64,000 nt of DNA from CAYPNF01 sp964411985. GTDB lineage: Bacteria > Verrucomicrobiota > Verrucomicrobiia > Limisphaerales > J093. Position numbers and translations under genes: made by a program. How positions within the stretch are numbered: position 1 is the stretch's first letter; each line of letters starts with the position of its first letter. The DNA lies in contig CAYPNF010000027.1 in the NCBI GenBank assembly GCA_964411985.1, forward strand, positions 48,664-112,663. The letters are read 5' to 3'. Of this stretch, positions 8,786 through 17,820 are shown piece by piece. A model generated the notes under the pieces. It searched no databases, had not been told where the DNA came from, and worked only from the letters and a program-made list of their open reading frames with translations.

Positions 8786-10153
8786 ATGAGAACTCCCGAA
8801 GTAGCGCACCGGATTCTGATTGCTGATGATCAAGCAGACGTCCTCTCGGCGCTTCGTCTGCTGCTCAAGGGCGAGGGGTTTCAGGTCGAAACGGTCAGCT
8901 CCCCCGGGCACGTTGTTGAGGCAGTCAAGGAGAAGGACTTTGACGTGGTGCTGGTGGACTTGAACTACAGCCGGGACACCACCTCTGGGCAGGAAGGCTT
9001 GGATTTGCTGGGCCGTCTACAGGAGCTGGACGGTGATCTGCCGGTGGTGGTGATGACGGCCTGGAGTAGCATCGAACTCGCGGTCGAGGCGATGCGGCGG
9101 GGGGCGCGAGACTTTGTCCAGAAACCGTGGGACAACCCACGGCTGCTCTCCATCCTTCGGAACCAGGTGGAGTTGGGGCGGGCGTTGCGCCGCGGCCAGA
9201 GGTTGGAGGCGGAGAACGCCCTGCTGCGGGGTGAGGGTAAGCCTATTCTGATTGCGGAGTCACCCGCGATGCGCCCGGTGCTGGAAATAATCAGCCGAGT
9301 GGGGCCGAGCGACGCGAATGTTTTGATTCTAGGGGAGAACGGGACGGGAAAAGGGCTGATCGCGAAGGCTCTTCATGCCGTCTCCGGCCGAGCGAATCGG
9401 CCGCTGGTGACGGTGAACATGGGTGGGCTCTCCGAGGGGGTGTTCGAAAGCGAACTCTTCGGACATGTCAAAGGAGCCTTTACCGACGCTAAAGCCGACC
9501 GGGTAGGGCGGTTTGAATTAGCGGAGAACGGCACTTTGTTTCTCGACGAGATTTCGAACGTACCTTTGCCTCAGCAAGCCAAGCTACTGCGCGTGCTCGA
9601 GACTGGAGAGTACGAGCGCGTGGGATCGTCCAAGACCCGCAGGGCGAATGTTCGCCTCGTTTCCGCCACGAACAGCGATCTCCAGGCAGAAGTGTCGGCA
9701 GGTCGTTTTCGCCAGGACTTGAAGTTCCGGCTCAACACCATCGAGATTCACCTGCCCCCCTTGCGCGATCGGTTGGAGGACATCCCTGCCTTGGCGGCCC
9801 ATTTTCTGCGGAACCATGCCCGTCAATACGGGAAGCGGATCGATGGATTCGAGACAGGTGCGCTCCAGGCGTTGCGCGAACATGCCTGGCCGGGCAATGT
9901 GCGCGAACTGAGCCACGTGGTGGAGCGCGCCGTCCTGATGTCCCAGGGCGATGTGATCCGCCCGGGAGACCTCGGCCTGCGCATGAGCCAGGATCCTGCT
10001 CCGCGCCTCGAGGATATGAGTATTGAAGACGTGGAGCGGTTTCTGATCAAGAAGACCCTCGCCCGGTATGAGGGTAACGCGAAGAAGGCCGCGGAAACTC
10101 TCGGGCTCAGCCGCAGCGCTTTCTATCGTCGTCTCCAACGCTACGGGATCTGA
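8786..10153 (+). CDS. NtrC-family sigma-54 response regulator
   Basis: Cytoplasmic transcription activator of 455 residues. The start is ATG 8786, preceded by TTGAGG. A longer in-frame extension to 8687 would overlap tsaC and adds no conserved sequence. Residues 1-125 form a receiver domain with phospho-acceptor D58 (VVLVDLNY). An AAA+ sigma-54 domain follows, with Walker A GENGTGKG near 183 and FLDEIS. The sigma-54 contact loop reads GAFTDA (230-235) rather than the canonical GAFTGA. A Fis-type helix-turn-helix (AAETLGLSRSAFYRRLQRYG) closes the protein. The next gene, a histidine kinase, begins directly after the stop codon, so the pair is a two-component operon of the NtrX/NtrY type. Target genes are unknown. 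Confidence 0.92.
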   Translation: MRTPEVAHRILIADDQADVLSALRLLLKGEGFQVETVSSPGHVVEAVKEKDFDVVLVDLNYSRDTTSGQEGLDLLGRLQELDGDLPVVVMTAWSSIELAVEAMRRGARDFVQKPWDNPRLLSILRNQVELGRALRRGQRLEAENALLRGEGKPILIAESPAMRPVLEIISRVGPSDANVLILGENGTGKGLIAKALHAVSGRANRPLVTVNMGGLSEGVFESELFGHVKGAFTDAKADRVGRFELAENGTLFLDEISNVPLPQQAKLLRVLETGEYERVGSSKTRRANVRLVSATNSDLQAEVSAGRFRQDLKFRLNTIEIHLPPLRDRLEDIPALAAHFLRNHARQYGKRIDGFETGALQALREHAWPGNVRELSHVVERAVLMSQGDVIRPGDLGLRMSQDPAPRLEDMSIEDVERFLIKKTLARYEGNAKKAAETLGLSRSAFYRRLQRYGI

Positions 10154-11584
10154 TTGAAGCAACCGCACCAGGAAAAGCCGGCGGCCCGTGGAGCAAGACG
10201 TCTGTGCTACACCCGCCGGGTGTTGGCCCTGGTTGCGTTGAGCCTGGCTCCTGGGGTGCTGGTCACCGTGGTACTGACTTGGATGCCCGAGAGCCAGGCG
10301 CTCGTCATGGAGTCGCAACTTGTCCGGGTGTTCCTCACGGTCCTGGTGACGGTGGTACCCGCGCTGGTCTCTTGGAGGCTGTACACCGGGATGACACGCC
10401 CTTTGCGCACCTTGGCGAACGTTCTTTCGGGACTCCGGGAGGGGGATTTTTCCTTCCAAGCACGCGGGGCGGGGCACGGTGACTCCCTGGCCGAGGTTTT
10501 GCTTGAGGTGAATGCCCTGGTGGAAACGATGCGCCAACAGCGGCTTGGAGCGCTCGAGGCCACCGCCCTGCTTCGGGCCGTTATGGCGGAGATTGACGTG
10601 GCGGTCTTTGCTTTTGATGAGGAGAACCGCCTGCGATTGGTGAACCGGGCAGGGGAGCGTTTGCTGGGTTTATCTTCTGAGCGGATTCAGGGTCGGGGAG
10701 CTCCCGAGTTAGGGCTAGCGGAAGCTCTGGAAGGCGAGACGCCGCGTACAATGACGGGAACGTTTGCGGGCACATCCGGGCGCTGGGGGTTGCACCGCCG
10801 CCAGTTTCGAGGTGGCGGCCTGCCTCATACGCTCCTGGTGATCTCCGACCTGAGCCGCGAGTTGCGCGAGGAGGAGCGGCTGGCCTGGCAAAGGCTGGTT
10901 CGCGTGATGGGGCATGAACTCAACAACTCTCTGGCTCCCGTGAAGTCCATTGCCGGCAGCCTTGCTTCTCTCGCGCAAAAAGACCCTCTCCCGGCAGACT
11001 GGCGCGAGGACATGCGGGATGGCCTCCATGTGATCGCGAGCCGGGCGGACGCCTTAAACCGATTCGTGGGTGCCTACGCCCAGCTCGCGCGGCTTCCCAA
11101 GCCCAAAACCCGTCCTACTGAAGTTGCCGCCTTGATCGCTCGCACCGTGGCGCTGGAGACCCGGCTCCCTGTCGCCATTCTCGGAACCGAAGCGGTCAGT
11201 ATCGACGCCGATGCAGATCAACTGGAGCAGCTTGTGATCAATCTGATCCGCAACGCTGTGGACGCGGTTCTGGAGCGCCAAGAACAATCAGGGACTGAGC
11301 TTCAGGGGGGAGGAGTGAGCGTTTCTTGGAGAATGGCAGGCCGGCAAGTTGAGATCCTCGTCGAGGACGACGGTCCTGGACTTGCGAATACCGCCAACCT
11401 GTTTGTACCCTTTTTCACCACCAAGCAGAAGGGATCGGGCATTGGCCTGGTGCTCTGTCGACAGATCGCAGAGGGCCATAACGGCAGCCTGGCTCTGGAG
11501 AACCGCGTGGGCCGGACAGGATGCGTTGCCACCCTCCGACTTCCGATCTCGCCCAGTGCGGATGGCGAAGCCCGGATTTCTTGA
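10154..11584 (+). CDS. NtrY-like membrane sensor histidine kinase
   Basis: Inner-membrane kinase of 476 residues, presumably phosphorylating the regulator encoded immediately upstream. The visible order is two N-terminal membrane segments (VLALVALSLAPGVLVTVVL; VFLTVLVTVVPALVSWRLY), a HAMP-like linker (RPLRTLANVLSGLREGDFSF) and a PAS-like segment. Then come the H-box with His254 (VMGHELNNSLAPVKS) and the ATPase domain (N-box LVINLIRNAVDAV, EDDGPGL, FFTTKQKGSGIGL). The H-box with ELNNSL is typical of NtrY-like kinases. The TTG at 10154 abuts the stop of the regulator; no better start is evident. Confidence 0.9.
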   Translation: MKQPHQEKPAARGARRLCYTRRVLALVALSLAPGVLVTVVLTWMPESQALVMESQLVRVFLTVLVTVVPALVSWRLYTGMTRPLRTLANVLSGLREGDFSFQARGAGHGDSLAEVLLEVNALVETMRQQRLGALEATALLRAVMAEIDVAVFAFDEENRLRLVNRAGERLLGLSSERIQGRGAPELGLAEALEGETPRTMTGTFAGTSGRWGLHRRQFRGGGLPHTLLVISDLSRELREEERLAWQRLVRVMGHELNNSLAPVKSIAGSLASLAQKDPLPADWREDMRDGLHVIASRADALNRFVGAYAQLARLPKPKTRPTEVAALIARTVALETRLPVAILGTEAVSIDADADQLEQLVINLIRNAVDAVLERQEQSGTELQGGGVSVSWRMAGRQVEILVEDDGPGLANTANLFVPFFTTKQKGSGIGLVLCRQIAEGHNGSLALENRVGRTGCVATLRLPISPSADGEARIS

Positions 11585-11698
11585 ACAAACCGCTGGAGTT
11601 CAGGTCTACATTTAGGGTAGTGTTACTGGCTTGGTCGATGTGGAAGACGCGACATCGGCCTGATTGGATTGCTGATGATGATTCTGAGAAGGGACAAC

Positions 11699-12820
11699 GT
11701 GACGGCCGTTTCAGGGAGGTTTTTTTGTAAACTCCTTCTGGTTAGCGGTTTAGCTTCGTCTCTTGTTGCTGCTGAAGCGCCCGCACGCGAGAAGGTTCGG
11801 TTTTCCGATTCCAAGCCTGCCTCCTTGCCTTCGGAGTTGAGCGTTCGACGTCCTAATGACCGAGGCATGGACGGCGTTTTGGATCGTGGCAGTTCGCTGG
11901 GAGCTGTGACTGCGATCCCCTTCCGACCATCCCCGTCGACCTCGGGTCGAGTCCTGAGCCCCAAGGAGAAGGAGGAGATGGAGAAGCGATCCAATTGGCT
12001 TGATCAGGGGAATGAGGACCACTCGCTCAATGACAAAAGCGTGCACGAAGCACTCGGAGTCAGTAGTTTAGATCAAGATCCTTACGCTTCCCAACGCTCC
12101 AAGGGGAGCATCGAGCGCTATTTTGACCGGGCTGTGGAGCGTGACCAAAAGGAGGTCAAGGAGTTGCGGAAGGAAAACGAATTGGCTGGCCGCGATTCCA
12201 AGCTAGACCAGGATCTGGTTGGCTCGGTTGGGACTGGGCCCGAAGGTGGGCTGCCCGGAGCGATGGATCGCGCTGAGAGAACGGAACGTTCGGATCGACC
12301 TGGACAAATGTCGGACTACCGAGAGTTGGGCGGTAACGGTCCAACAGTCCATGACCCCATGGGAGCGAGGGAATCCGTGAGAGAAAGTTTCTCCGACACC
12401 CGGGCCAAGTTTTCCATGAACGGAAGCCGCACGTTTTATAATTCTGAGCAGACCAGCAAGATGAGGACCGATGAGTTTAAGAAGAACATTCTCGGTCAAT
12501 CCCCAAGCGATTCTCCTTTGGGGAATCCTCTAGGAAAGGGATCGGACCCGGTGAATCTGGTCGGTGACCTGACTCGACAGAGTCTCAATCCCGTGATGGG
12601 AGAGGCCTTCTCCGGCGGGGCCAAAGTCAGTTTCAGCGATCCGACTGCAGGGGGAGGGATTGCAAAGCCTGGGGTAAGCAGTGGTTTTGCGGAGATGCTC
12701 TCTGGCCCTAGCTCCTCGCTCGCGCCGTTGGGGGCTGGGCCCGTGATCGCTCCGGTTTTTGAACCGCGGAAACTTCATTCATCTCCGACTGTTCTCGAGA
12801 TACCCCGCCGGTCTTTCTGA
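11699..12820 (+). CDS. Secreted low-complexity protein of unknown function
   Basis: I do not recognise this protein. The best start is GTG 11699, preceded at 5 nt by AGAAGGG. ATG 11675 in the same frame would add eight residues. From GTG it is 373 residues with a plausible signal peptide (FFCKLLLVSGLASSLVAAEA). The mature part is hydrophilic and rich in Ser, Gly, Asp, Arg and Pro. It has a charged, probably helical middle (RYFDRAVERDQKEVKELRKE) and a Gly/Ser/Pro-rich C-terminal third. There are no cysteines after the leader and no membrane anchor. It follows the two-component pair by about 115 nt and ends before a strong bidirectional terminator, so it could be a target of that pair. That is inference from position only. 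Confidence 0.7.
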   Translation: MTAVSGRFFCKLLLVSGLASSLVAAEAPAREKVRFSDSKPASLPSELSVRRPNDRGMDGVLDRGSSLGAVTAIPFRPSPSTSGRVLSPKEKEEMEKRSNWLDQGNEDHSLNDKSVHEALGVSSLDQDPYASQRSKGSIERYFDRAVERDQKEVKELRKENELAGRDSKLDQDLVGSVGTGPEGGLPGAMDRAERTERSDRPGQMSDYRELGGNGPTVHDPMGARESVRESFSDTRAKFSMNGSRTFYNSEQTSKMRTDEFKKNILGQSPSDSPLGNPLGKGSDPVNLVGDLTRQSLNPVMGEAFSGGAKVSFSDPTAGGGIAKPGVSSGFAEMLSGPSSSLAPLGAGPVIAPVFEPRKLHSSPTVLEIPRRSF

Positions 12821-12905
12821 CCTCGTGGCATTTCCCCCTTGCCCTCATTGACCTGACCCTATGGGTCTTGCTGTGTCTTTCCATTGCGGGCATTGCTGGA
12901 AGAGA

Positions 12906-12936
12906 AAAGCCGGTGGAACTGAATTCCACCGGCTTT
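12906..12936. terminator. Bidirectional rho-independent terminator
   Basis: AAAGCCGGTGGAA and TTCCACCGGCTTT form a perfect 13-bp stem around a 5-nt loop. It lies between the converging genes ending at 12820 (+) and 12971 (-). The A and T ends let it work in both directions. Confidence 0.85.
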
Positions 12937-12970
12937 GGACTTTCCTAAATCGGAGTGCGCAGACTCCCGC

Positions 12971-14251
12971 TTAGCCCTTCATGCGGCCACCGTATACGGC
13001 GTTCTTGCCGAGCAGTTGCTCGATGCGAAGCAGTTGATTGTACTTCGCCACGCGATCGGTCCGGCTGAGGGACCCAGTCTTGATCTGACCCGCGTTGGTT
13101 GCCACCGCGATGTCAGCGATGGTGGCGTCTTCGGTCTCGCCAGAGCGGTGACTGATGACCGCGGTATAGTTGTTGATCTGGGCGAGTTCAACCGCGTCCA
13201 GCGTTTCGGTGAGGGAACCGATCTGGTTGACTTTAACCAGGATGGAATTGCCAACGCCGGTCTCGATGCCCTTCTTGAGGAATTTCACGTTGGTTACGAA
13301 CAGATCGTCACCCACCAATTGAACCTTGCTACCGAGCTTGTCGGTGAGCAGCTTCCAGGTCTTCCAATCATTCTCAGCACAGCCGTCCTCGATGCTGATG
13401 ATCGGGTACTTGGAGGTCAGTTCAGCGTAGAAATCGACCAATTCCGCTCCGGTCAGCTTACGGCCACTGCTCTTCTTGAACACGTAGGTCTCCTTGGCCG
13501 CGTCGTAGAACTCAGAGGAGGCGACGTCCAAAGCGAGGAAGATTTGCTTGCCTGCCTTGTAACCCGCGTCCTTGGTCGCTGCCAGGATGGCTTCGATGGC
13601 CGCCTCGGCACTATCCAGTTTCGGTGCGAAACCACCTTCGTCGCCGACGGCTGTGGAAAGGCCCTTCTTCTTGAGGACCGACTTGAGGGAATGGAAGATT
13701 TCCGTGATGGCCTGGAGGCCGTCGCTGAAGGTGTTGAAGCCCTTCGGGACGATCATGAACTCCTGGAAATCGATCGGGGCATCGGAGTGGGCGCCGCCGT
13801 TGATGACGTTGGCCATGGGCACGGGGAGGACCTTGGCGTTGGGCCCGCCCAGGTACTTGAAGAGGGGCATGCCCAAGTACTCGGCTGCGGCCTTGGCGTT
13901 GGCGAGGGAGACTGCCAGGATGGCGTTGGCACCCAGCTTGGATTTTGTTTCAGTTCCATCGAGATCCAGCATTATCTGGTCCACGGTCAGCTGGTCTTGG
14001 GCATCCACTCCACGCAGGGCGGGGAGGATTTTACCCGTCACGTTCTTGACAGCCTTGGAGACCCCTTTGCCACAGTAACGGCCCTTCTCGCCATCACGCA
14101 GTTCCAAAGCTTCATGTTCACCGGTGCTGGCTCCTGAAGGGACGGCCGCGCGGCCGGCGGCGCCGCTCGACAGGATGACGTCGACTTCCACAGTGGGGTT
14201 GCCGCGTGAATCGAGGATTTCGCGGGCTTTGATGTCGTAGATCGTGCTCAT
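12971..14251 (-). CDS. eno: Enolase
   Basis: Converts 2-phosphoglycerate to phosphoenolpyruvate in glycolysis; cytoplasmic and Mg-dependent. The 426-residue protein is full length and very well conserved: AREILDSRGNPTVEVDV, PSGASTGEHEALELRDG, the Mg-binding region (SIEDGCAENDWKTWKLLTDK; LVGDDLFVTN), and VKVNQIGSLTETL with ISHRSGETEDATIADIAVAT. ATG 14251 is the natural start. The gene is divergent from clpP across about 134 bp and ends facing the shared terminator at 12906-12936. Confidence 0.98.
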   Translation of the reverse strand: MSTIYDIKAREILDSRGNPTVEVDVILSSGAAGRAAVPSGASTGEHEALELRDGEKGRYCGKGVSKAVKNVTGKILPALRGVDAQDQLTVDQIMLDLDGTETKSKLGANAILAVSLANAKAAAEYLGMPLFKYLGGPNAKVLPVPMANVINGGAHSDAPIDFQEFMIVPKGFNTFSDGLQAITEIFHSLKSVLKKKGLSTAVGDEGGFAPKLDSAEAAIEAILAATKDAGYKAGKQIFLALDVASSEFYDAAKETYVFKKSSGRKLTGAELVDFYAELTSKYPIISIEDGCAENDWKTWKLLTDKLGSKVQLVGDDLFVTNVKFLKKGIETGVGNSILVKVNQIGSLTETLDAVELAQINNYTAVISHRSGETEDATIADIAVATNAGQIKTGSLSRTDRVAKYNQLLRIEQLLGKNAVYGGRMKG

Positions 14252-14385
14252 ACTTTATTGTCAGGTTAATAGAATGAGGTTGCATAATATGAGGAAGTGG
14301 GTGGCCGTCAAGGCTGCTGAGTGGAGACGGAATCCACTCGAGGTCTTGACGGTCTACCCCACCTCCAGTAGGTTGCGCGACGCGA

Positions 14386-15024
14386 GTGAACAATTTGACT
14401 ATGCAAAACTTTCTGGTCCCCATGGTCGTCGAGCAGACAGGGCGCGGCGAACGCGGATACGACATCTACTCCCGCCTCTTGGTGGATCGCATCATCTTTC
14501 TGGGGACCCCCGTGGACGACATGGTGGCCAACGTGGTCATTGCCCAGTTGCTATTCCTGCAAATGAGCGATCCCAAGAAGGATATCCATCTCTACATCAA
14601 CTCTCCAGGGGGTAGTGTCACGGCTGGTTTGGCGATCTACGACACCATGCAGTTTCTGACCTGCGATGTGAATACCTACTGCATTGGACAAGCGGCCAGC
14701 ATGGGCGCGGTCTTGCTCGCGGCGGGTACCCACAAGAAGCGCTTTGGCTTGCCCAATGCGCGGATCATGATCCACCAGCCATGGGGTGGCGTTCAGGGGC
14801 AAGCCACCGATATCAGCATCCAGGCCAAGGAGATCCTTCGCCTCAAAGACCGGCTTAATGAAATCCTCGCCACCCACTGCGGGCAGAGCGTCGAAAGCAT
14901 TGCCAAGGATACAGACCGTGACCGGTTCATGTCTGCGGAAGAAGCCAAGGCCTATGGCTTGGTAGACGAGGTGGTCAAGTCCCGCAAGGAACTTCCGGCT
15001 TTGGCTTCGGAAGAGAAGAAATAG
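14386..15024 (+). CDS. clpP: ATP-dependent Clp protease proteolytic subunit
   Basis: Serine peptidase that forms the barrel-shaped proteolytic core used by ClpX. Catalytic residues, numbered from GTG 14386, are Ser105 (GQAASMGAVLLAAG), His130 (IMIHQPWGG) and Asp179 (DTDRDRFMSAEEA). The length of 212 residues is normal. An ATG at 14401 (MQNFLVPMVVEQTGRGERGY) is an equally reasonable start; neither has a good Shine-Dalgarno sequence. clpX follows at 56 nt on the same strand. The trigger-factor gene often found in front of clpP is absent; eno lies there, divergently. Confidence 0.97.
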   Translation: MNNLTMQNFLVPMVVEQTGRGERGYDIYSRLLVDRIIFLGTPVDDMVANVVIAQLLFLQMSDPKKDIHLYINSPGGSVTAGLAIYDTMQFLTCDVNTYCIGQAASMGAVLLAAGTHKKRFGLPNARIMIHQPWGGVQGQATDISIQAKEILRLKDRLNEILATHCGQSVESIAKDTDRDRFMSAEEAKAYGLVDEVVKSRKELPALASEEKK

Positions 15025-15080
15025 TCGCATTCGTCCATCTATCGCAGCTTCGAATCGACGTCGGATATCCAGGATTCTGC

Positions 15081-16358
15081 ATGGCACGCCCAACTCAAGT
15101 CACACTTTGTAGTTTTTGTGGGAAATCTCACGCCGAGGTTCGGAAGCTGATTCAAGGCCCCGGTGTGTACATCTGTGATGGATGTATCGTGCTGTGCAAG
15201 AATGTCTTGGATAAGGAAATGCGGGCTGAGGCAAAACGCAACTCTCCCCAGTTGACTGTCCCCCGTCCGTCTGAGATCAAGGCTCTTCTGGACCATTACT
15301 GCATTGGCCAGGATCAGGCCAAGAAGACTCTGGCCGTCGCTGTCCATAACCACTACAAGCGGGTGCAGACCGAAACCGCTCCCGCTGAGTCCTCTGACGG
15401 AAACCCGCATGCGGAGGTGGAATTGGAGAAGAGTAACATTCTCCTGATTGGTCCCACAGGTAGCGGCAAGACCCTGCTGGCGCGGTCGCTGGCGCGGGCC
15501 TTGGACGTTCCTTTTGCCATTGCCGACGCCACCACGCTGACCGAAGCTGGCTATGTGGGCGAAGATGTCGAGAACATCATTCTTCGGCTTCTTCAAAACG
15601 CGGACTACGACGTCAAGCGAGCCCAGATCGGGATCGTCTATATCGACGAGATTGATAAGATCGCCCGGAAAACGGAGAATGTCTCCATTACCCGCGATGT
15701 CTCGGGGGAAGGAGTGCAGCAGGCATTGCTGAAGATCCTGGAGGGTACGGTCTGCAATGTCCCGCCGCAGGGAGGGCGCAAACATCCCCAGCAGGAGTAC
15801 ATCAGGGTTGATACCAGCAACGTCCTTTTTATATGCGGAGGTGCCTTTGTTGGATTGGATCGGATCATCAACCGCCGCGCTGGAAACCGGGTTATGGGCT
15901 TCGGTGCGGCTGAGTCTTCGGTCGGGGCCCTGCGATCCGAAGCAAGGGAATTGCTCAAAATGGTGGAGCCGGAGGACCTGCTCACCTTCGGTTTCATCCC
16001 CGAGTTCGTGGGGCGCCTCCCCATCGTATCCGTGTTGGATGAACTTTCAGAAGATCAGTTGGTGTCGATCCTGACTGAGCCCAAGAATGCCCTCAGCAAG
16101 CAGTACGCGAAGCTGATGGCGATGGAGGGAGTGGAGTTGGAGTTCACCGCAGACGCTCTTCGCGAGCTTGCGGTTCAGGCGCTCAAGAAGGGAACGGGCG
16201 CACGCGCTCTGCGTGGTCTGATCGAGAAGCTTATGTTGGACGTCATGTACGATGTGCCCAGTTCCAACAACGTCGGGGGGATCACACTCAACCGAGCTGT
16301 GGTCTTGGGGGAGAGCAAACCACTGATACGCCGCAAACACTCCAAAGCGGCGGCTTAG
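15081..16358 (+). CDS. clpX: ATP-dependent Clp protease ATP-binding subunit
   Basis: AAA+ unfoldase that feeds substrates to ClpP. The N-terminal zinc domain has all four cysteines (C10, C13, C32, C35; CSFCGKSHAEV...CDGCIVLCKN). Next come Walker A GPTGSGKTLLARSLAR, a Walker B region with YIDEIDKIARKTEN, the pore-region sequence EAGYVGEDVEN, and the C-terminal D2 small domain. At 425 residues it is full length. It lies 56 nt downstream of clpP in the classic clpP-clpX order. Confidence 0.98.
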   Translation: MARPTQVTLCSFCGKSHAEVRKLIQGPGVYICDGCIVLCKNVLDKEMRAEAKRNSPQLTVPRPSEIKALLDHYCIGQDQAKKTLAVAVHNHYKRVQTETAPAESSDGNPHAEVELEKSNILLIGPTGSGKTLLARSLARALDVPFAIADATTLTEAGYVGEDVENIILRLLQNADYDVKRAQIGIVYIDEIDKIARKTENVSITRDVSGEGVQQALLKILEGTVCNVPPQGGRKHPQQEYIRVDTSNVLFICGGAFVGLDRIINRRAGNRVMGFGAAESSVGALRSEARELLKMVEPEDLLTFGFIPEFVGRLPIVSVLDELSEDQLVSILTEPKNALSKQYAKLMAMEGVELEFTADALRELAVQALKKGTGARALRGLIEKLMLDVMYDVPSSNNVGGITLNRAVVLGESKPLIRRKHSKAAA

Positions 16359-16460
16359 CCGAGCGCTCTTTTTCTCGAGGGTGGCGAGAACGAAATTGCG
16401 CCCGATATGAATACCGGACGCAGCCGATGTAAGCCAGAGACTCTCGACCCAGCCTGATGC

Positions 16461-16802
16461 CTAGAGGAGATGTCCCCCGATGGTGCAGGTGGCGGTGGTT
16501 CCGATGGGCTTGTATTCGTAATCTCCTGCAGCAGGGCAGGAGGGTGCGAACTTGAGATAGTCGGGGACCAAATCTGCTATGGCGGTTGCGTCACCATCGG
16601 TCTTTCCGTTCTCCACTCCCCAGATTTGCTTTGCAGCTTCAATCTTGCCCAAGTTGGCGATACAAGTCTTGGATTGGGCATGGATGCGCACTTTCATGAA
16701 GTTGGGTAGTGCCACTGAGGTCAGAAGACCGATGATGCTGACGACGATCATCAGTTCGACCAGAGTGAATCCTGCGGCTGCTGCGGAGCGTTTCGTTTTC
16801 AT
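16461..16802 (-). CDS. Small type II secretion / type IV pilin-like protein
   Basis: A 113-residue pseudopilin. ATG 16802 gives a short basic leader ending in Gly and the class III motif AAAG|FTLVELMIVVSIIGLLTS, cut and methylated by prepilin peptidase. The hydrophobic helix is followed by NFMKVRIHAQSKTCIANLGK and a short Cys-containing end (APSCPAAGDYEYKPIG). This pattern is common in verrucomicrobial short pilins. An upstream extension to 16859 is not leader-like. It stands alone, with no secretion ATPase or secretin nearby. Confidence 0.87.
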   Translation of the reverse strand: MKTKRSAAAAGFTLVELMIVVSIIGLLTSVALPNFMKVRIHAQSKTCIANLGKIEAAKQIWGVENGKTDGDATAIADLVPDYLKFAPSCPAAGDYEYKPIGTTATCTIGGHLL

Positions 16803-17258
16803 ATTAGCTTTCGCGCCAGAGGCTGGGCAGGCCCAATTCCTGCCGCAAGCCAACTGCACTTCTCTCGGTATGCTTTAGCAAGCGGCCTGCCAGTTTCGGT
16901 CTGTACGGGGAGTCAGCAGTTTGCCTGAGGTCCAAACGGGAGGTGCTGCGGCCATTCTTGCCCAGAATGGACGCTTTCTATAGTGTTCCTAAATAAATGA
17001 ACACCAGTTAATTACGAAAGAAACAGCAGAAGATACTATGGCGCAGCGTTCCCAGGCTAGGCATTGTGGATTGATGGTTTTTCGGGACTTGGGAATTCCA
17101 CCCTCCGCTCGGGGAGTGTCTATTACTTGGACTCTGTCCTTAGGATGGGCAGCCATCGCAGACACTCCGCTGGGATCCGGAAATCGCATTGCCATTTCCT
17201 CCGGCGCATGGGATGGTTTCTTTATCACAGATCAACAAACAATACGCGCATGCATCCT
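16803..17258. other. Intergenic region with an inverted repeat
   Basis: This is the divergent upstream region of the pilin gene (16802, minus) and the HEAT lipoprotein gene (17259, plus). An inverted repeat GTGTTC-N9-GAACAC lies at 16984-17004 and could be an operator or promoter element. An open frame over 17038-17262 shows no domain or conserved pattern, so I do not call it a gene. Confidence 0.4.
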
Positions 17259-17681
17259 ATGAAGAAGACCTCCTTTCAAGCACTGGCTATAGCACTTACC
17301 TTGGCGACCTCCGCCTATGTTGGTACTGGTTGCGGGGGAGGCGAGGGTAAAGTGGACGTTCAGGCTCAAGTTCAACAGCTAAAGGGAACCGACAAAGACG
17401 CCAAGATAACCGCCCTGGTTGAGCTTTCCAAGGCCAAGGAAGGAGCTCTCCCAGCGCTGGACGCCTTGGTCGCCGCGCTTCAGGACCCCGATGCGGATGT
17501 CCGGGACAACGCAGCGGCGACGATTGGCGAGATTGGGCCGAAGGCCAGCAAGGCGATCCCCGCTCTGAAGAAACTGATGGAGTCCAGCGAACGGAACTCG
17601 GTCGCCGCTGCCATGAATGCGATTCGGGCCATTGATCCGAAGGCCTTACCCTCTGAGTTCAAGCTCCCCAACGTGCAATAA
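17259..17681 (+). CDS. HEAT-repeat lipoprotein
   Basis: A 140-residue protein from ATG 17259. Its signal sequence ends in SAYVGTGCGGGE, which looks like a lipobox with an unusual residue at -3. The body consists of about three HEAT-like helical repeats (LVELSKAKEGALPALDALVA; LQDPDADVRDNAAATIGEIG; ASKAIPALKKLMES), a scaffold for protein-protein contacts. It is probably anchored in a membrane facing the periplasm. Function unknown. It is followed by a strong terminator at 17762-17789. Confidence 0.8.
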   Translation: MKKTSFQALAIALTLATSAYVGTGCGGGEGKVDVQAQVQQLKGTDKDAKITALVELSKAKEGALPALDALVAALQDPDADVRDNAAATIGEIGPKASKAIPALKKLMESSERNSVAAAMNAIRAIDPKALPSEFKLPNVQ

Positions 17682-17761
17682 TAATGCCGGTAGGGCCGCG
17701 GAGTTTGCCGCCAAGAGTTCATTTGAATCAAGCTCCGCCAGTCCCTCCTTTTTCGAGAAAT

Positions 17762-17789
17762 AGAAAGCCCGCCTTAAGGCGGGCTTTCT
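17762..17789. terminator. Bidirectional terminator
   Basis: AGAAAGCCCGCCTT directly abuts its reverse complement AAGGCGGGCTTTCT. It lies between the plus gene ending at 17681 and the minus gene ending at 17821. Confidence 0.85.
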
Positions 17790-17820
17790 GCTAAGGAGTC
17801 TTGGAGAGAAGCGCGGGGCT

